A DNA stretch of 33,063 bases from NCBI GenBank assembly GCA_910587765.1, contig CAJUNR010000046.1:1-33063 (forward strand), in the 5' to 3' direction. Shown piece by piece: positions 1 to 6,337 of the stretch; within the stretch, counting starts at the first letter, position 1; each line of letters opens with the position of its first letter. The notes beneath the pieces were generated by a model. The model was not told the DNA's origin. It made no database searches and worked only from the letters and a program-made list of their open reading frames with translations. Both the position numbers and the translations under genes were made by a program. The DNA is from an uncultured Lachnospiraceae bacterium (GTDB taxonomy: Bacteria; Bacillota; Clostridia; Lachnospirales; Lachnospiraceae).

Positions 1-74
1 ATGCGACGGGCGCGCGGGTAACGAAGATCCCGGCAAGACCGGAAGTTGTGAAGGCTGCGATCGACGCGCTGTAA
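1..74 (+). CDS. C-terminal end of a probable molybdenum hydroxylase large subunit (partial)
   Basis: An open frame (codons starting at base 3) enters from the left edge and ends at TAA 72-74. The 23 visible residues end in PARPEVVKAAIDAL. A Pro-x-x-Pro-E-x-V-x-x-A-[IL] ending is typical of the molybdopterin-binding subunit of xanthine dehydrogenase/aldehyde oxidase family enzymes. The next genes belong to a cassette known beside such an enzyme (Mop, DVU_1559) in Desulfovibrio, which supports the call. With so few residues this is family-level inference only; the catalytic part lies outside the window. Confidence 0.5.
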   Translation, partial: ATGARVTKIPARPEVVKAAIDAL

Positions 75-102
75 AAGGCGGAAGATTCGTCAGAACAAGA
101 GT

Positions 103-150
103 GACAGGGGCTGTCGTGAATCAGGCGGCAGCTCCTGTCTTTCATCTTAT
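103..150 (+). terminator. Hairpin after the partial Mo-hydroxylase gene
   Basis: Arms 103-113 (GACAGGGGCTG) and 129-139 (CAGCTCCTGTC) form an 11-bp stem with one G-U pair and a 15-nt loop. TTTCATCTTATT follows, a broken U-tract. It could terminate the upstream gene partially, letting some transcription continue into the cassette at 252. Confidence 0.5.
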
Positions 151-190
151 TGGGAAATCCATCGCCGCAGGCGATTCTAAATGGCCGGAT

Positions 191-227
191 GCCGTAACCG
201 TTCCGCGGTTATCCGAACGGTTACGGC
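191..227 (+). promoter_or_regulatory. Perfect 12-bp stem-loop in the leader of the cassette
   Basis: GCCGTAACCGTT (191-202) and AACGGTTACGGC (216-227) are exact inverted repeats around a 13-nt loop containing CCGCGG. The stem ends 13 nt before the AAGGAG ribosome binding site (241-246) of the gene at 252. There is no U-tract, so an mRNA-stability or translation-control element, or a protein operator, is as likely as a terminator. A smaller hairpin (ATCGCC/GGCGAT, 161-175) lies just upstream. The rest of the 75-251 gap shows no clear promoter. Confidence 0.5.
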
Positions 228-251
228 GGGAAGCACGGAGAAGGAGATGGG

Positions 252-2471
252 ATGGAGCAGAAAAACGAACATGGTTTTATTGGAAAACATTATTTGATGA
301 AGCAGGCATTTGGACAGGAAGAGCTGCATGAACGGGAGGCGGTCTGTACGAGGGATGATCCGCCCGCGTGTACGGCGTCCTGTCCGCTGCATATCGATAT
401 GCGGACGGTATGTTCCCATGTGGCAAAGGGAGATTTTAAGAAGGCGGCGGGAGTGATCCGGACAGTGACGCCTTTTTTGCATCTTCTCTCGAAAAACTGC
501 AGCCGGCCCTGCGTGCAGGCATGCAGGCTTTCGGAGCTGGGGGACGGAGTCTGCCTGCCGGCGCTGGAGCGGGCGTGTGCGCTGTACGGAGGTTCCGGAG
601 CGGTCAACCGGTTTATGCTGCCGAAGAAAAGTCAGAAGGCGGCGGTGTTCGGGGACGATCTGTTTGCGCTGGCATGCTGCTGGGAGCTGGGGAAGAAAGG
701 CTATGAGGTCCACTGGTATACCACCTGTTCTTCCATGAACGACGTCCTGTCCGCCTGGGGGCTTTCGGCGGAAGAAGCCGCTGCGGATCTGACGGCTTTC
801 GGCGGCCTTCGGATTACGCTGGAGAAGCGGGAGGAACGGAAACGGGAGGAGCTGGAAGAGATGGTTTCCGGAGCGGACGCCGGGTGCGTCTCCCCGGCTT
901 TTGGCTGGACAGAGCTGCCGGAAGGCGTGTATACGGCGGAGAGAAGGGAAACGGTGGAGCAGCTTCTGGCGGAAGCAAAACACGCGGCGTTTCTGGCGGA
1001 ACGGCATATCCAGGGAGTTCATACCGGTTCGGAGAGAGAGGAAAAGGAGAGCCGCCTCTTTGTCACCATGGACGGGGTGGAAGGCAGCAGCGTGCTCGCC
1101 GATCCGGAACATGTGACGAAGGAAAGCGCCGCGGCCGAGGCGGCCAGATGCATCCAGTGCCAGTGCGTGGAGTGCATCAAGGGCTGTGTCTACCTTCAGC
1201 ATTACAGGAGAAATCCCAGAGCGGCGATCCGGGAAGTCTACAACAATATGTCCATCGTCATGGGCAATCATATGGCGAACGGCATGATCAACGCCTGCGA
1301 CGAGTGCGGACAGTGCAGGGCCGCCTGCCCCAACGGATTTGATTATCCGGATGTCTGTCAGATCGCGAAACATACGATGGTGGAGACCGGAAAGATGCCG
1401 GGTTCCGCCCACGAATTTGCCCTGCTGGATGCGCGGTTTTCCAATGGGGAGGCGTATCTGGCGAAGCCGGAGCCGGGATATGAAAACTGCCGGTATCTGT
1501 TCTTCCCGGGCTGTCAGGCGACTGCGGTTTCCCCGGATACGGTGGAGGCGGCGTATGCGGATCTGCGCGCCCGGCTGGACGGCGGAGTGGGTCTGATGCT
1601 CGGCTGCTGCGGGGCCGTGGCAAAGTGGGCGGCCAGAGAAGACCTGTTTCAGGGGGCGATGGAACAGCTCCGCGAACAGTGGGAACGGATGGGAAAGCCG
1701 CAGGTGATCTGTGCCTGTCCCACCTGCAAGGGTATTTTTGACGAGTATGCCGGATGTTCCGCCGTGGGAATCTGGGAGGTGCTCATGGAATCCGGCGTGA
1801 AGCCGGTGTCGGACGAAACCGTATCGGTTCACGACGCCTGCGGGGCGCGGGGCGATGCGAAGATGCAGGCGGACGTGCGGGCCTTTGTCGAGGCGCTGGG
1901 CTGCCGGATCGAGGAAATGCCCTTTGAGGGGGACGTCTCTCCCTGCTGCGGCTTCGGCGGGCTTGTGAAATACACCAACGCGGAGGTCGCGGGGAAAAAG
2001 GCGCGTTTTGCGGCCGGAAGGGCAAAGCGGAAGCTTCTGACGTACTGTATGGCCTGCCGGGATCAGTTTTCGCGGGCGGGGGCGGACACGTGCCACATTC
2101 TGGAGCTGGCGTATCAGGTGGAACCGCGGCCGGTGCCGGATCTGTCCGCAAGGAGGGCCAACCGGCTCAGGCTGAAGCAGAAGCTTCTGTCGGAATTATG
2201 GAAAGAGGGATTTGAGATGGAGACAATGCTGCCGGTAACCTATGCGGACGGGGTCATGGAACAGATGGAAGAGCGCATGATCCTCAAAAGCGATGTGGAC
2301 GCGGCGCTGAAGGCATACGAGGCGTCGCAGGAAGCGGTATTTGACGAAGAGAACCGGTGGTTTGTGACCTGCCATCGTCTGGGCAATGTGACCTTCTGGG
2401 TAAAATTCACCCGGGAGGAGAGCGGATATACCGTACACGGCGCGTACAGTCACCGGATGACTGTGGAGTAG
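252..2471 (+). CDS. Dicluster Fe-S / CCG-domain electron-transfer protein (DVU_1558-like, pyridine nucleotide-disulfide oxidoreductase-related)
   Basis: This 739-aa cytoplasmic protein probably moves electrons for the neighbouring molybdoenzyme. The N-terminus has the Cys pattern of the GltD-like 4Fe-4S domain (CTASCPLHID, then CSRPCVQAC). Next is a shortened nucleotide-binding-like stretch around AVFGDDLFALACCWELGKKG, in which the usual GxGxxG is not evident. Around residues 297-370 come two Cys-rich clusters (CIQCQCVECIKGC and CDECGQCRAACP). Two CCG-type domains of heterodisulfide-reductase type follow (FFPGCQ, GCCG, CPTCKG; then HDACG, CCGFGG, CMACRDQF). The last ~90 residues are a separate hydrophilic module. 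The ATG at 252 has AAGGAG at 241-246. It heads a run of genes with short gaps or overlaps matching the DVU_1551-1558 set. Family assignment is good; the electron partners are not known. Confidence 0.85.
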   Translation: MEQKNEHGFIGKHYLMKQAFGQEELHEREAVCTRDDPPACTASCPLHIDMRTVCSHVAKGDFKKAAGVIRTVTPFLHLLSKNCSRPCVQACRLSELGDGVCLPALERACALYGGSGAVNRFMLPKKSQKAAVFGDDLFALACCWELGKKGYEVHWYTTCSSMNDVLSAWGLSAEEAAADLTAFGGLRITLEKREERKREELEEMVSGADAGCVSPAFGWTELPEGVYTAERRETVEQLLAEAKHAAFLAERHIQGVHTGSEREEKESRLFVTMDGVEGSSVLADPEHVTKESAAAEAARCIQCQCVECIKGCVYLQHYRRNPRAAIREVYNNMSIVMGNHMANGMINACDECGQCRAACPNGFDYPDVCQIAKHTMVETGKMPGSAHEFALLDARFSNGEAYLAKPEPGYENCRYLFFPGCQATAVSPDTVEAAYADLRARLDGGVGLMLGCCGAVAKWAAREDLFQGAMEQLREQWERMGKPQVICACPTCKGIFDEYAGCSAVGIWEVLMESGVKPVSDETVSVHDACGARGDAKMQADVRAFVEALGCRIEEMPFEGDVSPCCGFGGLVKYTNAEVAGKKARFAAGRAKRKLLTYCMACRDQFSRAGADTCHILELAYQVEPRPVPDLSARRANRLRLKQKLLSELWKEGFEMETMLPVTYADGVMEQMEERMILKSDVDAALKAYEASQEAVFDEENRWFVTCHRLGNVTFWVKFTREESGYTVHGAYSHRMTVE

Positions 2472-2479
2472 GAGGAACT

Positions 2480-2698
2480 ATGGCGGAGAAAAATTATTAT
2501 ACCATCGACCCCATGGGGAAGCTGACCTGTGCGAAATGCAGGATCCCGCTCGTGAAAGGGAAAGCCACGTTCGGCTATCTGGGGAACGCGTTTCCGGTGG
2601 AGCTTCCGGTCTGCCCGCAGTGCGGATTTATCTATGTTCCGGAAGAGCTTGCCCTGGGGAAAGTGCTGACCGTGGAGCGCAGTCTGGAGGACAAGTGA
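2480..2698 (+). CDS. DVU_1557 family small redox/zinc-ribbon protein
   Basis: A 72-aa soluble protein with four cysteines in two CxxC pairs (C17/C20 in CAKC, C45/C48 in CPQC), the layout of a zinc ribbon or rubredoxin-like metal site. Between the pairs lies KGKATFGYLGNAFPVELPV. It matches the small redox protein of the DVU_1551-1558 cassette in length and Cys spacing. The ATG at 2480 has GGAGG at 2471-2475 and follows the upstream stop by 8 nt; its own stop overlaps the next GTG. It is presumably co-translated with the methyltransferase and the Fe-S protein. Whether it binds zinc or iron cannot be told from sequence. Confidence 0.8.
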   Translation: MAEKNYYTIDPMGKLTCAKCRIPLVKGKATFGYLGNAFPVELPVCPQCGFIYVPEELALGKVLTVERSLEDK

Positions 2699-3408
2699 TC
2701 GGCGGACATCCCGGAGGAGCGCGGCTGACCGGGCGTCTTCTGGCGCTGGCGGGGGCGGACGGGCCGTCCGGGGCCGGCGCGAAGGTGCGAAGCGGGATGC
2801 CGCCGGCAGCGTCTCCCGGGAGAAAAGAGGCAGAAAGGGCGCTGGATCTGGGAGCGGGAACGGGAGAGAGCGTCCGCTGTCTGAGAGCGCTTGGCTATGA
2901 CGCCGTAGGAATCGACCTGGATGCGGGCGGGGACGGCGGCGGAGCCTCTGCGGACGGAACGGCTTTCGTGATACAGGGCGATATGACGGCGCTTCCGTTT
3001 GCGGACGGGAGTTTTGACCTTTGCCTTGCCGAGTGCAGCGTCTCTGTCTGCGGGGACGGTCCCGCGGCGCTCGGGGAGGCGTACCGGGTGCTGCGTCCCG
3101 GAGGGAGCCTGCTGTTGTCCGACGTATTTTTTCATAAGGAGGATGCGCCGCATCTTTCCATGCCGGCGCCGCTTACGTGTTCCTGCTGGGAACAGGAGCT
3201 GCGCCGCGTGGGATTTGCCGTCCGCAGAAGTTCGGATGAGACGGCGCTGTGGAGAGAGTTTTTTCTGGAATGGCTCTGGGCGGACAGCCCGGACCCGGCA
3301 GGCTGTGATTTTTACAGAGAAGCGGGGAAAGCGGGCTGCGGGTATTTTCTGGCCTGGCTGCAGAAAGCGGACGCGCGCGGCGGCGGTGGCGGGAAGGACG
3401 CAGGCTGA
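2695..3408 (+). CDS. trsM: SAM-dependent methyltransferase, DVU_1556/TrsM family
   Basis: A class I methyltransferase of 237 aa. ALDLGAGTGESV is motif I (SAM loop), AVGIDLD the acidic motif II, DMTALPFADGSFDLCLAECSV motif IV, and VLRPGGSLLLSDVF the post-motif strand. The chosen start is GTG 2695, which overlaps the upstream TGA (GTGA) and has GGAGG at 2686-2690. It gives the N-terminus VIGGHPGGARLTGRLLALAG, and an HPGG-x-x-LT opening fits this family. A farther upstream ATG in the same frame would run through the previous gene and is rejected. The methyl acceptor is unknown; the family is defined by its place in the cassette with TrsS. A Gly/Arg/Ala-rich low-complexity stretch links the N-terminus to the SAM domain. 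Confidence 0.8.
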   Translation: MIGGHPGGARLTGRLLALAGADGPSGAGAKVRSGMPPAASPGRKEAERALDLGAGTGESVRCLRALGYDAVGIDLDAGGDGGGASADGTAFVIQGDMTALPFADGSFDLCLAECSVSVCGDGPAALGEAYRVLRPGGSLLLSDVFFHKEDAPHLSMPAPLTCSCWEQELRRVGFAVRRSSDETALWREFFLEWLWADSPDPAGCDFYREAGKAGCGYFLAWLQKADARGGGGGKDAG

Positions 3409-3425
3409 ATGAAAGGGGGCAAAGG

Positions 3426-3854
3426 ATGGATTTATTTGACCGTATGCTGGAATTGTCCAACAAAGGATATTACTGCGCGCAGATTCTGATGATTCTTGCG
3501 CTGGAATCCGAGGAGAAGGAAGATCCGGATCTGATCCGCGCCATGAGCGGACTAAACGGCGGGATGGGCTTCTCCGGGCGCCTGTGCGGGGCGCTGACAG
3601 GGGGCTGCTGCCTGCTCGGCTATTTCTGCGGAAAGGGCGAGGACGAGGAGATCGAAGACCCGAGGGCTTCCGAGCTGATCCGGGAGCTGGCGGCGTGGTT
3701 TGAGGAGACGGTGGGCGGCGCCTACGGCGGCTGCGACTGCAGCTGCATTCTGGAGGACGATCCGTCCAACAAGATGAAACGCTGTCCGGAGGTGGTGGAA
3801 AGTGTCTTTATGAAATGCATGGAGCTGCTGCAGGAAAACGGGATGCTGGCATGA
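3426..3854 (+). CDS. C_GCAxxG_C_C family protein (DVU_1555-like)
   Basis: This 142-aa protein has the spaced cysteines of the C_GCAxxG_C_C family: C17 in YYCAQ, then GRLCGALTGGCCLLGYFCGKG (Cys-Gly-Ala version of GCAxxG), GGCDCSCILED and a late KRCPEV/MKCMELL. The family is usually considered a redox or metal-binding protein and often sits beside oxidoreductases. A DVU_1555-type member is a fixed part of the cassette. Start ATG 3426 is preceded by AAAGGGGGCAAAGG. Its TGA (3852-3854) overlaps the ATG of the next gene (ATGA), indicating translational coupling. Exact function is unknown. Confidence 0.8.
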   Translation: MDLFDRMLELSNKGYYCAQILMILALESEEKEDPDLIRAMSGLNGGMGFSGRLCGALTGGCCLLGYFCGKGEDEEIEDPRASELIRELAAWFEETVGGAYGGCDCSCILEDDPSNKMKRCPEVVESVFMKCMELLQENGMLA

Positions 3855-4930
3855 GGATCAAAGGACTGATCGCGGCGGCGGGACTGTCGAGCCGTATGGG
3901 CGGATTTAAGCCTTTTATGAAACTGAACGGATTTCCCATGATCGAGATGACGGTCCAGAGCCTGAAAAACGCGGGCATCCGGGACATTACCGTCGTGACC
4001 GGATACCGGGCGGAGGAGATGGCCCGGCTTCTGGAGCCGCTGGGCGTCCGTCCGGTGGAGAACCGCGCGTACCGGGAGACGGATATGCTCGCGTCCATCC
4101 GCAAAGGGCTTGCCTCAATGAAGGATGCGGACGCGGTATTTTTTCTGCCGGGGGACATTCCGCTCATTGCGCCGGAGAGTATGAAGCGGGTCCGGGAGCG
4201 GCTGAGCCGGCTTCCGGAAGGGACGCAGGCGCTGGTTCCGGTGACCGGGGAGAGCACCTCCCATCCGCCGGTTCTGCTTCCGGGGGGATTCGAGGCGGTG
4301 CTCAGCTATCAGGGCGAAGGCGGGCTGAAAGGCATCTTTTCTTCCATAAGGACAGAATATATGGAACTGGAGGACGCCGGAACGCTGGCGGACGCGGATT
4401 TTTGCGGGGATTTTGCAGAGCTGGAAGCTTATGCGAGAGCGCACAAAGGCGTTTCCCGGGAGCTGTGCGGGCGCTGGTATGACGAGGTGCGGCTTCCGGA
4501 GCATGTGAGGGCGCACTGCAGGGCGGTAGGAGAACTGGCCGGATGGATGGCGGAGCGTCTGACGGAACACGGAGCGTTTCTGGACATCGAGCTGTGCAGA
4601 AGCGGCGGCGCTCTGCATGATCTGTGCAGGCTGTCCGCGGACCATGAGAGGAAAGCGGGGGCGTTTTTAAGAGAAAAGGGCTATCTTGCGCTGGCCGCGG
4701 TTGTGGAGCGGCACCGGGGATTTGAGACGGAGCCGGAGACGGTCTGCGAGGAAGGAGCGATTGTCTGTCTTGCGGACAAACTGGTCCGGGAGGACCGGCG
4801 CGTTTCGCTGGAGGAGCGTTATCGGAAGGCGTTTTCGCATTCTCCGGTGAAAGAGCGGATTTTAAGGGATATCAGAGTCTGCCGGAGACTGAAGGAAGAA
4901 TTTGAGGTGATAACTGGTGAGAGATTATGA
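3851..4930 (+). CDS. MocA-like NTP transferase with C-terminal HD domain (DVU_1551 family)
   Basis: 359 aa. The N-terminal ~200 residues form a MobA/MocA-type nucleotidyltransferase: IAAAGLSSRMGGFKPFMKLNG is the nucleotide-binding loop (consensus LAAGxSxRMGxxK) and FLPGDIPLI holds the metal-binding Asp. The C-terminal ~150 residues carry an HD-type phosphohydrolase-like domain (VRAHCRAVGELAGW, GGALHDLCRL, then AIVCLADKLVRED). MocA attaches CMP to molybdopterin for Mo hydroxylases, so cytidylylation of the cofactor for the upstream hydroxylase is a reasonable inference; the HD domain might reverse or proofread this. Start ATG 3851 overlaps the previous stop (ATGA); a longer frame from 3815 is rejected because it runs inside the previous gene. 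The 3' end overlaps the next gene by 14 nt. Confidence 0.82.
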   Translation: MRIKGLIAAAGLSSRMGGFKPFMKLNGFPMIEMTVQSLKNAGIRDITVVTGYRAEEMARLLEPLGVRPVENRAYRETDMLASIRKGLASMKDADAVFFLPGDIPLIAPESMKRVRERLSRLPEGTQALVPVTGESTSHPPVLLPGGFEAVLSYQGEGGLKGIFSSIRTEYMELEDAGTLADADFCGDFAELEAYARAHKGVSRELCGRWYDEVRLPEHVRAHCRAVGELAGWMAERLTEHGAFLDIELCRSGGALHDLCRLSADHERKAGAFLREKGYLALAAVVERHRGFETEPETVCEEGAIVCLADKLVREDRRVSLEERYRKAFSHSPVKERILRDIRVCRRLKEEFEVITGERL

Positions 4931-6056
4931 ACAGCCGATCTATATGAATAACGCGGCCACCTCCTGGCCCAAGGCGCCGGGAGTGGCGGAAGCCGCAGCG
5001 GAAGCGCTGCGCAGGATGCCGGGAGAAGCCAACCGGGGAGGAGTGGCGGATTTTGACGTTTTCGGGGAAGTGAGGAGCGGGCTGGCGGAACAGATGGGGG
5101 TTGACCGTCCGTCCCAGATCGCGCTGGGCTGCAATTCCACCTGGGGCCTCAACCAGGCGATTTTCGGATATCCGCTGAAGCCGGGAGACACGGTGCTCTC
5201 CACCGATGCGGAGCACAATGCCGTCCTGCGCCCGCTTTATGTGCTGGAACAGCAGGGGGTCCGGGTGGTAAAGCTTCCCGTGGACGCGGCGGGGAGGGTT
5301 CCCCTGGCGGAATGGGAGCAGGCGCTTGCCCGCTTCCGTCCGAAGCTCTGCATCGTGACCCATGCCTCCAATGTGACCGGAGCTGTCAACGACACCGCGG
5401 CTCTGACCGGCGCGGCGAAGAAGGCGGGAGCGGATCTGCTTCTGGACCTCTCGCAGACGCTGGGCTGCATTCCGGTGCGACTGTCGGAGTGGAACGTGGA
5501 TATGGCGGCGTTTACCGGGCACAAATATCTGCTGGGTCCGCAGGGGACCGGCGGAGTGTATGTAAGAGAGGGGCTGCGTCTTCGGCCCCACATGGTGGGC
5601 GGAACCGGCGTGAAGAGCGATCTGGAAGAGATGCCGGAGGAGATGCCGCTGCATCTGGAGGCGGGGACGGGCAATGAGCCCTCTTATCACGGCCTTCTGG
5701 CGGCGCTGCGCTGGAGCAGGGAACATCCCCTGGAGCGGGAAATTCTGGAGAAGAGGACCGGACGGCTTTCGCGGGGGCTGCAGGAGCTGGGCTGCCGGGT
5801 GATCGTGCCGGGCGGCGCGTCGACTCCCGTGATCTCCTTTGTGATACCGGGGATCTCTTCGGCGGATGCGGCCGATATTCTGACCGGAAGCTATGATATC
5901 ATTCTTCGGACCGGGCTTCACTGCGCGCCGAAGATTATGGAGGATATCGGGATGAAAGGCGGTACCATGCGGCTGAGCCTGTCGCGTTTTACGACGGAGG
6001 ACGAGGTGGAGCAGGTGCTCGGCGCGGTGCGGGACATTGTGGAGAGCGGCGTATGA
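4917..6056 (+). CDS. Aminotransferase class V / cysteine desulfurase-like enzyme (EF2568-type)
   Basis: A PLP enzyme of 379 aa related to cysteine desulfurases. Visible features are PIYMNNAATSWPKAP at the N-terminus, the PLP-stacking His in AEHNAVLRP, the Asp in LLDLSQTLG, the Schiff-base lysine K203 in FTGHKYLLGPQGTGG, and the catalytic-loop Cys C336 in RTGLHCAPK. This resembles the EF2568 subgroup known from Mo-hydroxylase gene clusters (Enterococcus faecalis). Sulfur (or selenium) donation to the terminal sulfido ligand of a Mo hydroxylase is therefore likely, as XdhC-associated NifS proteins do. The start is GTG 4917, with GAGGTGA at 4904-4910; it overlaps the transferase gene by 14 nt and its own stop overlaps the next ATG (ATGA). 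Confidence 0.85.
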   Translation: MRDYEQPIYMNNAATSWPKAPGVAEAAAEALRRMPGEANRGGVADFDVFGEVRSGLAEQMGVDRPSQIALGCNSTWGLNQAIFGYPLKPGDTVLSTDAEHNAVLRPLYVLEQQGVRVVKLPVDAAGRVPLAEWEQALARFRPKLCIVTHASNVTGAVNDTAALTGAAKKAGADLLLDLSQTLGCIPVRLSEWNVDMAAFTGHKYLLGPQGTGGVYVREGLRLRPHMVGGTGVKSDLEEMPEEMPLHLEAGTGNEPSYHGLLAALRWSREHPLEREILEKRTGRLSRGLQELGCRVIVPGGASTPVISFVIPGISSADAADILTGSYDIILRTGLHCAPKIMEDIGMKGGTMRLSLSRFTTEDEVEQVLGAVRDIVESGV

Positions 6057-6337
6057 CCTATCGGTGCAGAAAAGTGGAAAATTGTTTTGCGGAGGCGAGA
6101 ACCTATGAATACGAGCTTCCGGTGACCGGGCAGGAGCTTCTGGCTTATCTGGCGGACTGGGAGATCCGGGAGAATCACAGATTCCGCCGGCCGGTGTTTT
6201 CCGCGAAACGGGAGCGTCTGGAGATCAAAGGGATTCTTGCGGCACATGTAGTAAAGGTAAATTATCCGGCGGACGGATGGGAAGAGGAAAAGGAGCGGTT
6301 GGAACAATGGATGGAACAGATCGGGCGGGAAACGTAA
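6053..6337 (+). CDS. Small uncharacterised cassette protein
   Basis: A 94-aa soluble, charged protein of unrecognised family (MTYRCRKVENCFAEARTYEY at the N-terminus; GILAAHVVKVNYPADGWEEE near the C-terminus). It has no membrane segment and only two Cys. The ATG at 6053 overlaps the desulfurase stop by 4 nt (ATGA) and its 3' end overlaps the radical SAM gene, so it is clearly translated as part of the cassette. The alternation of short beta-like segments suggests a small alpha/beta fold, perhaps an adaptor for the desulfurase or TrsS; this is speculation. Confidence 0.7.
   Translation: MTYRCRKVENCFAEARTYEYELPVTGQELLAYLADWEIRENHRFRRPVFSAKRERLEIKGILAAHVVKVNYPADGWEEEKERLEQWMEQIGRET

Noticed and set aside
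177..2096. A 639-codon open frame on the minus strand
   Set aside because: It is antisense to the dicluster Fe-S gene, has no recognisable domain and is rich in Arg/Pro/His, as expected from the complement of a GC-rich gene.
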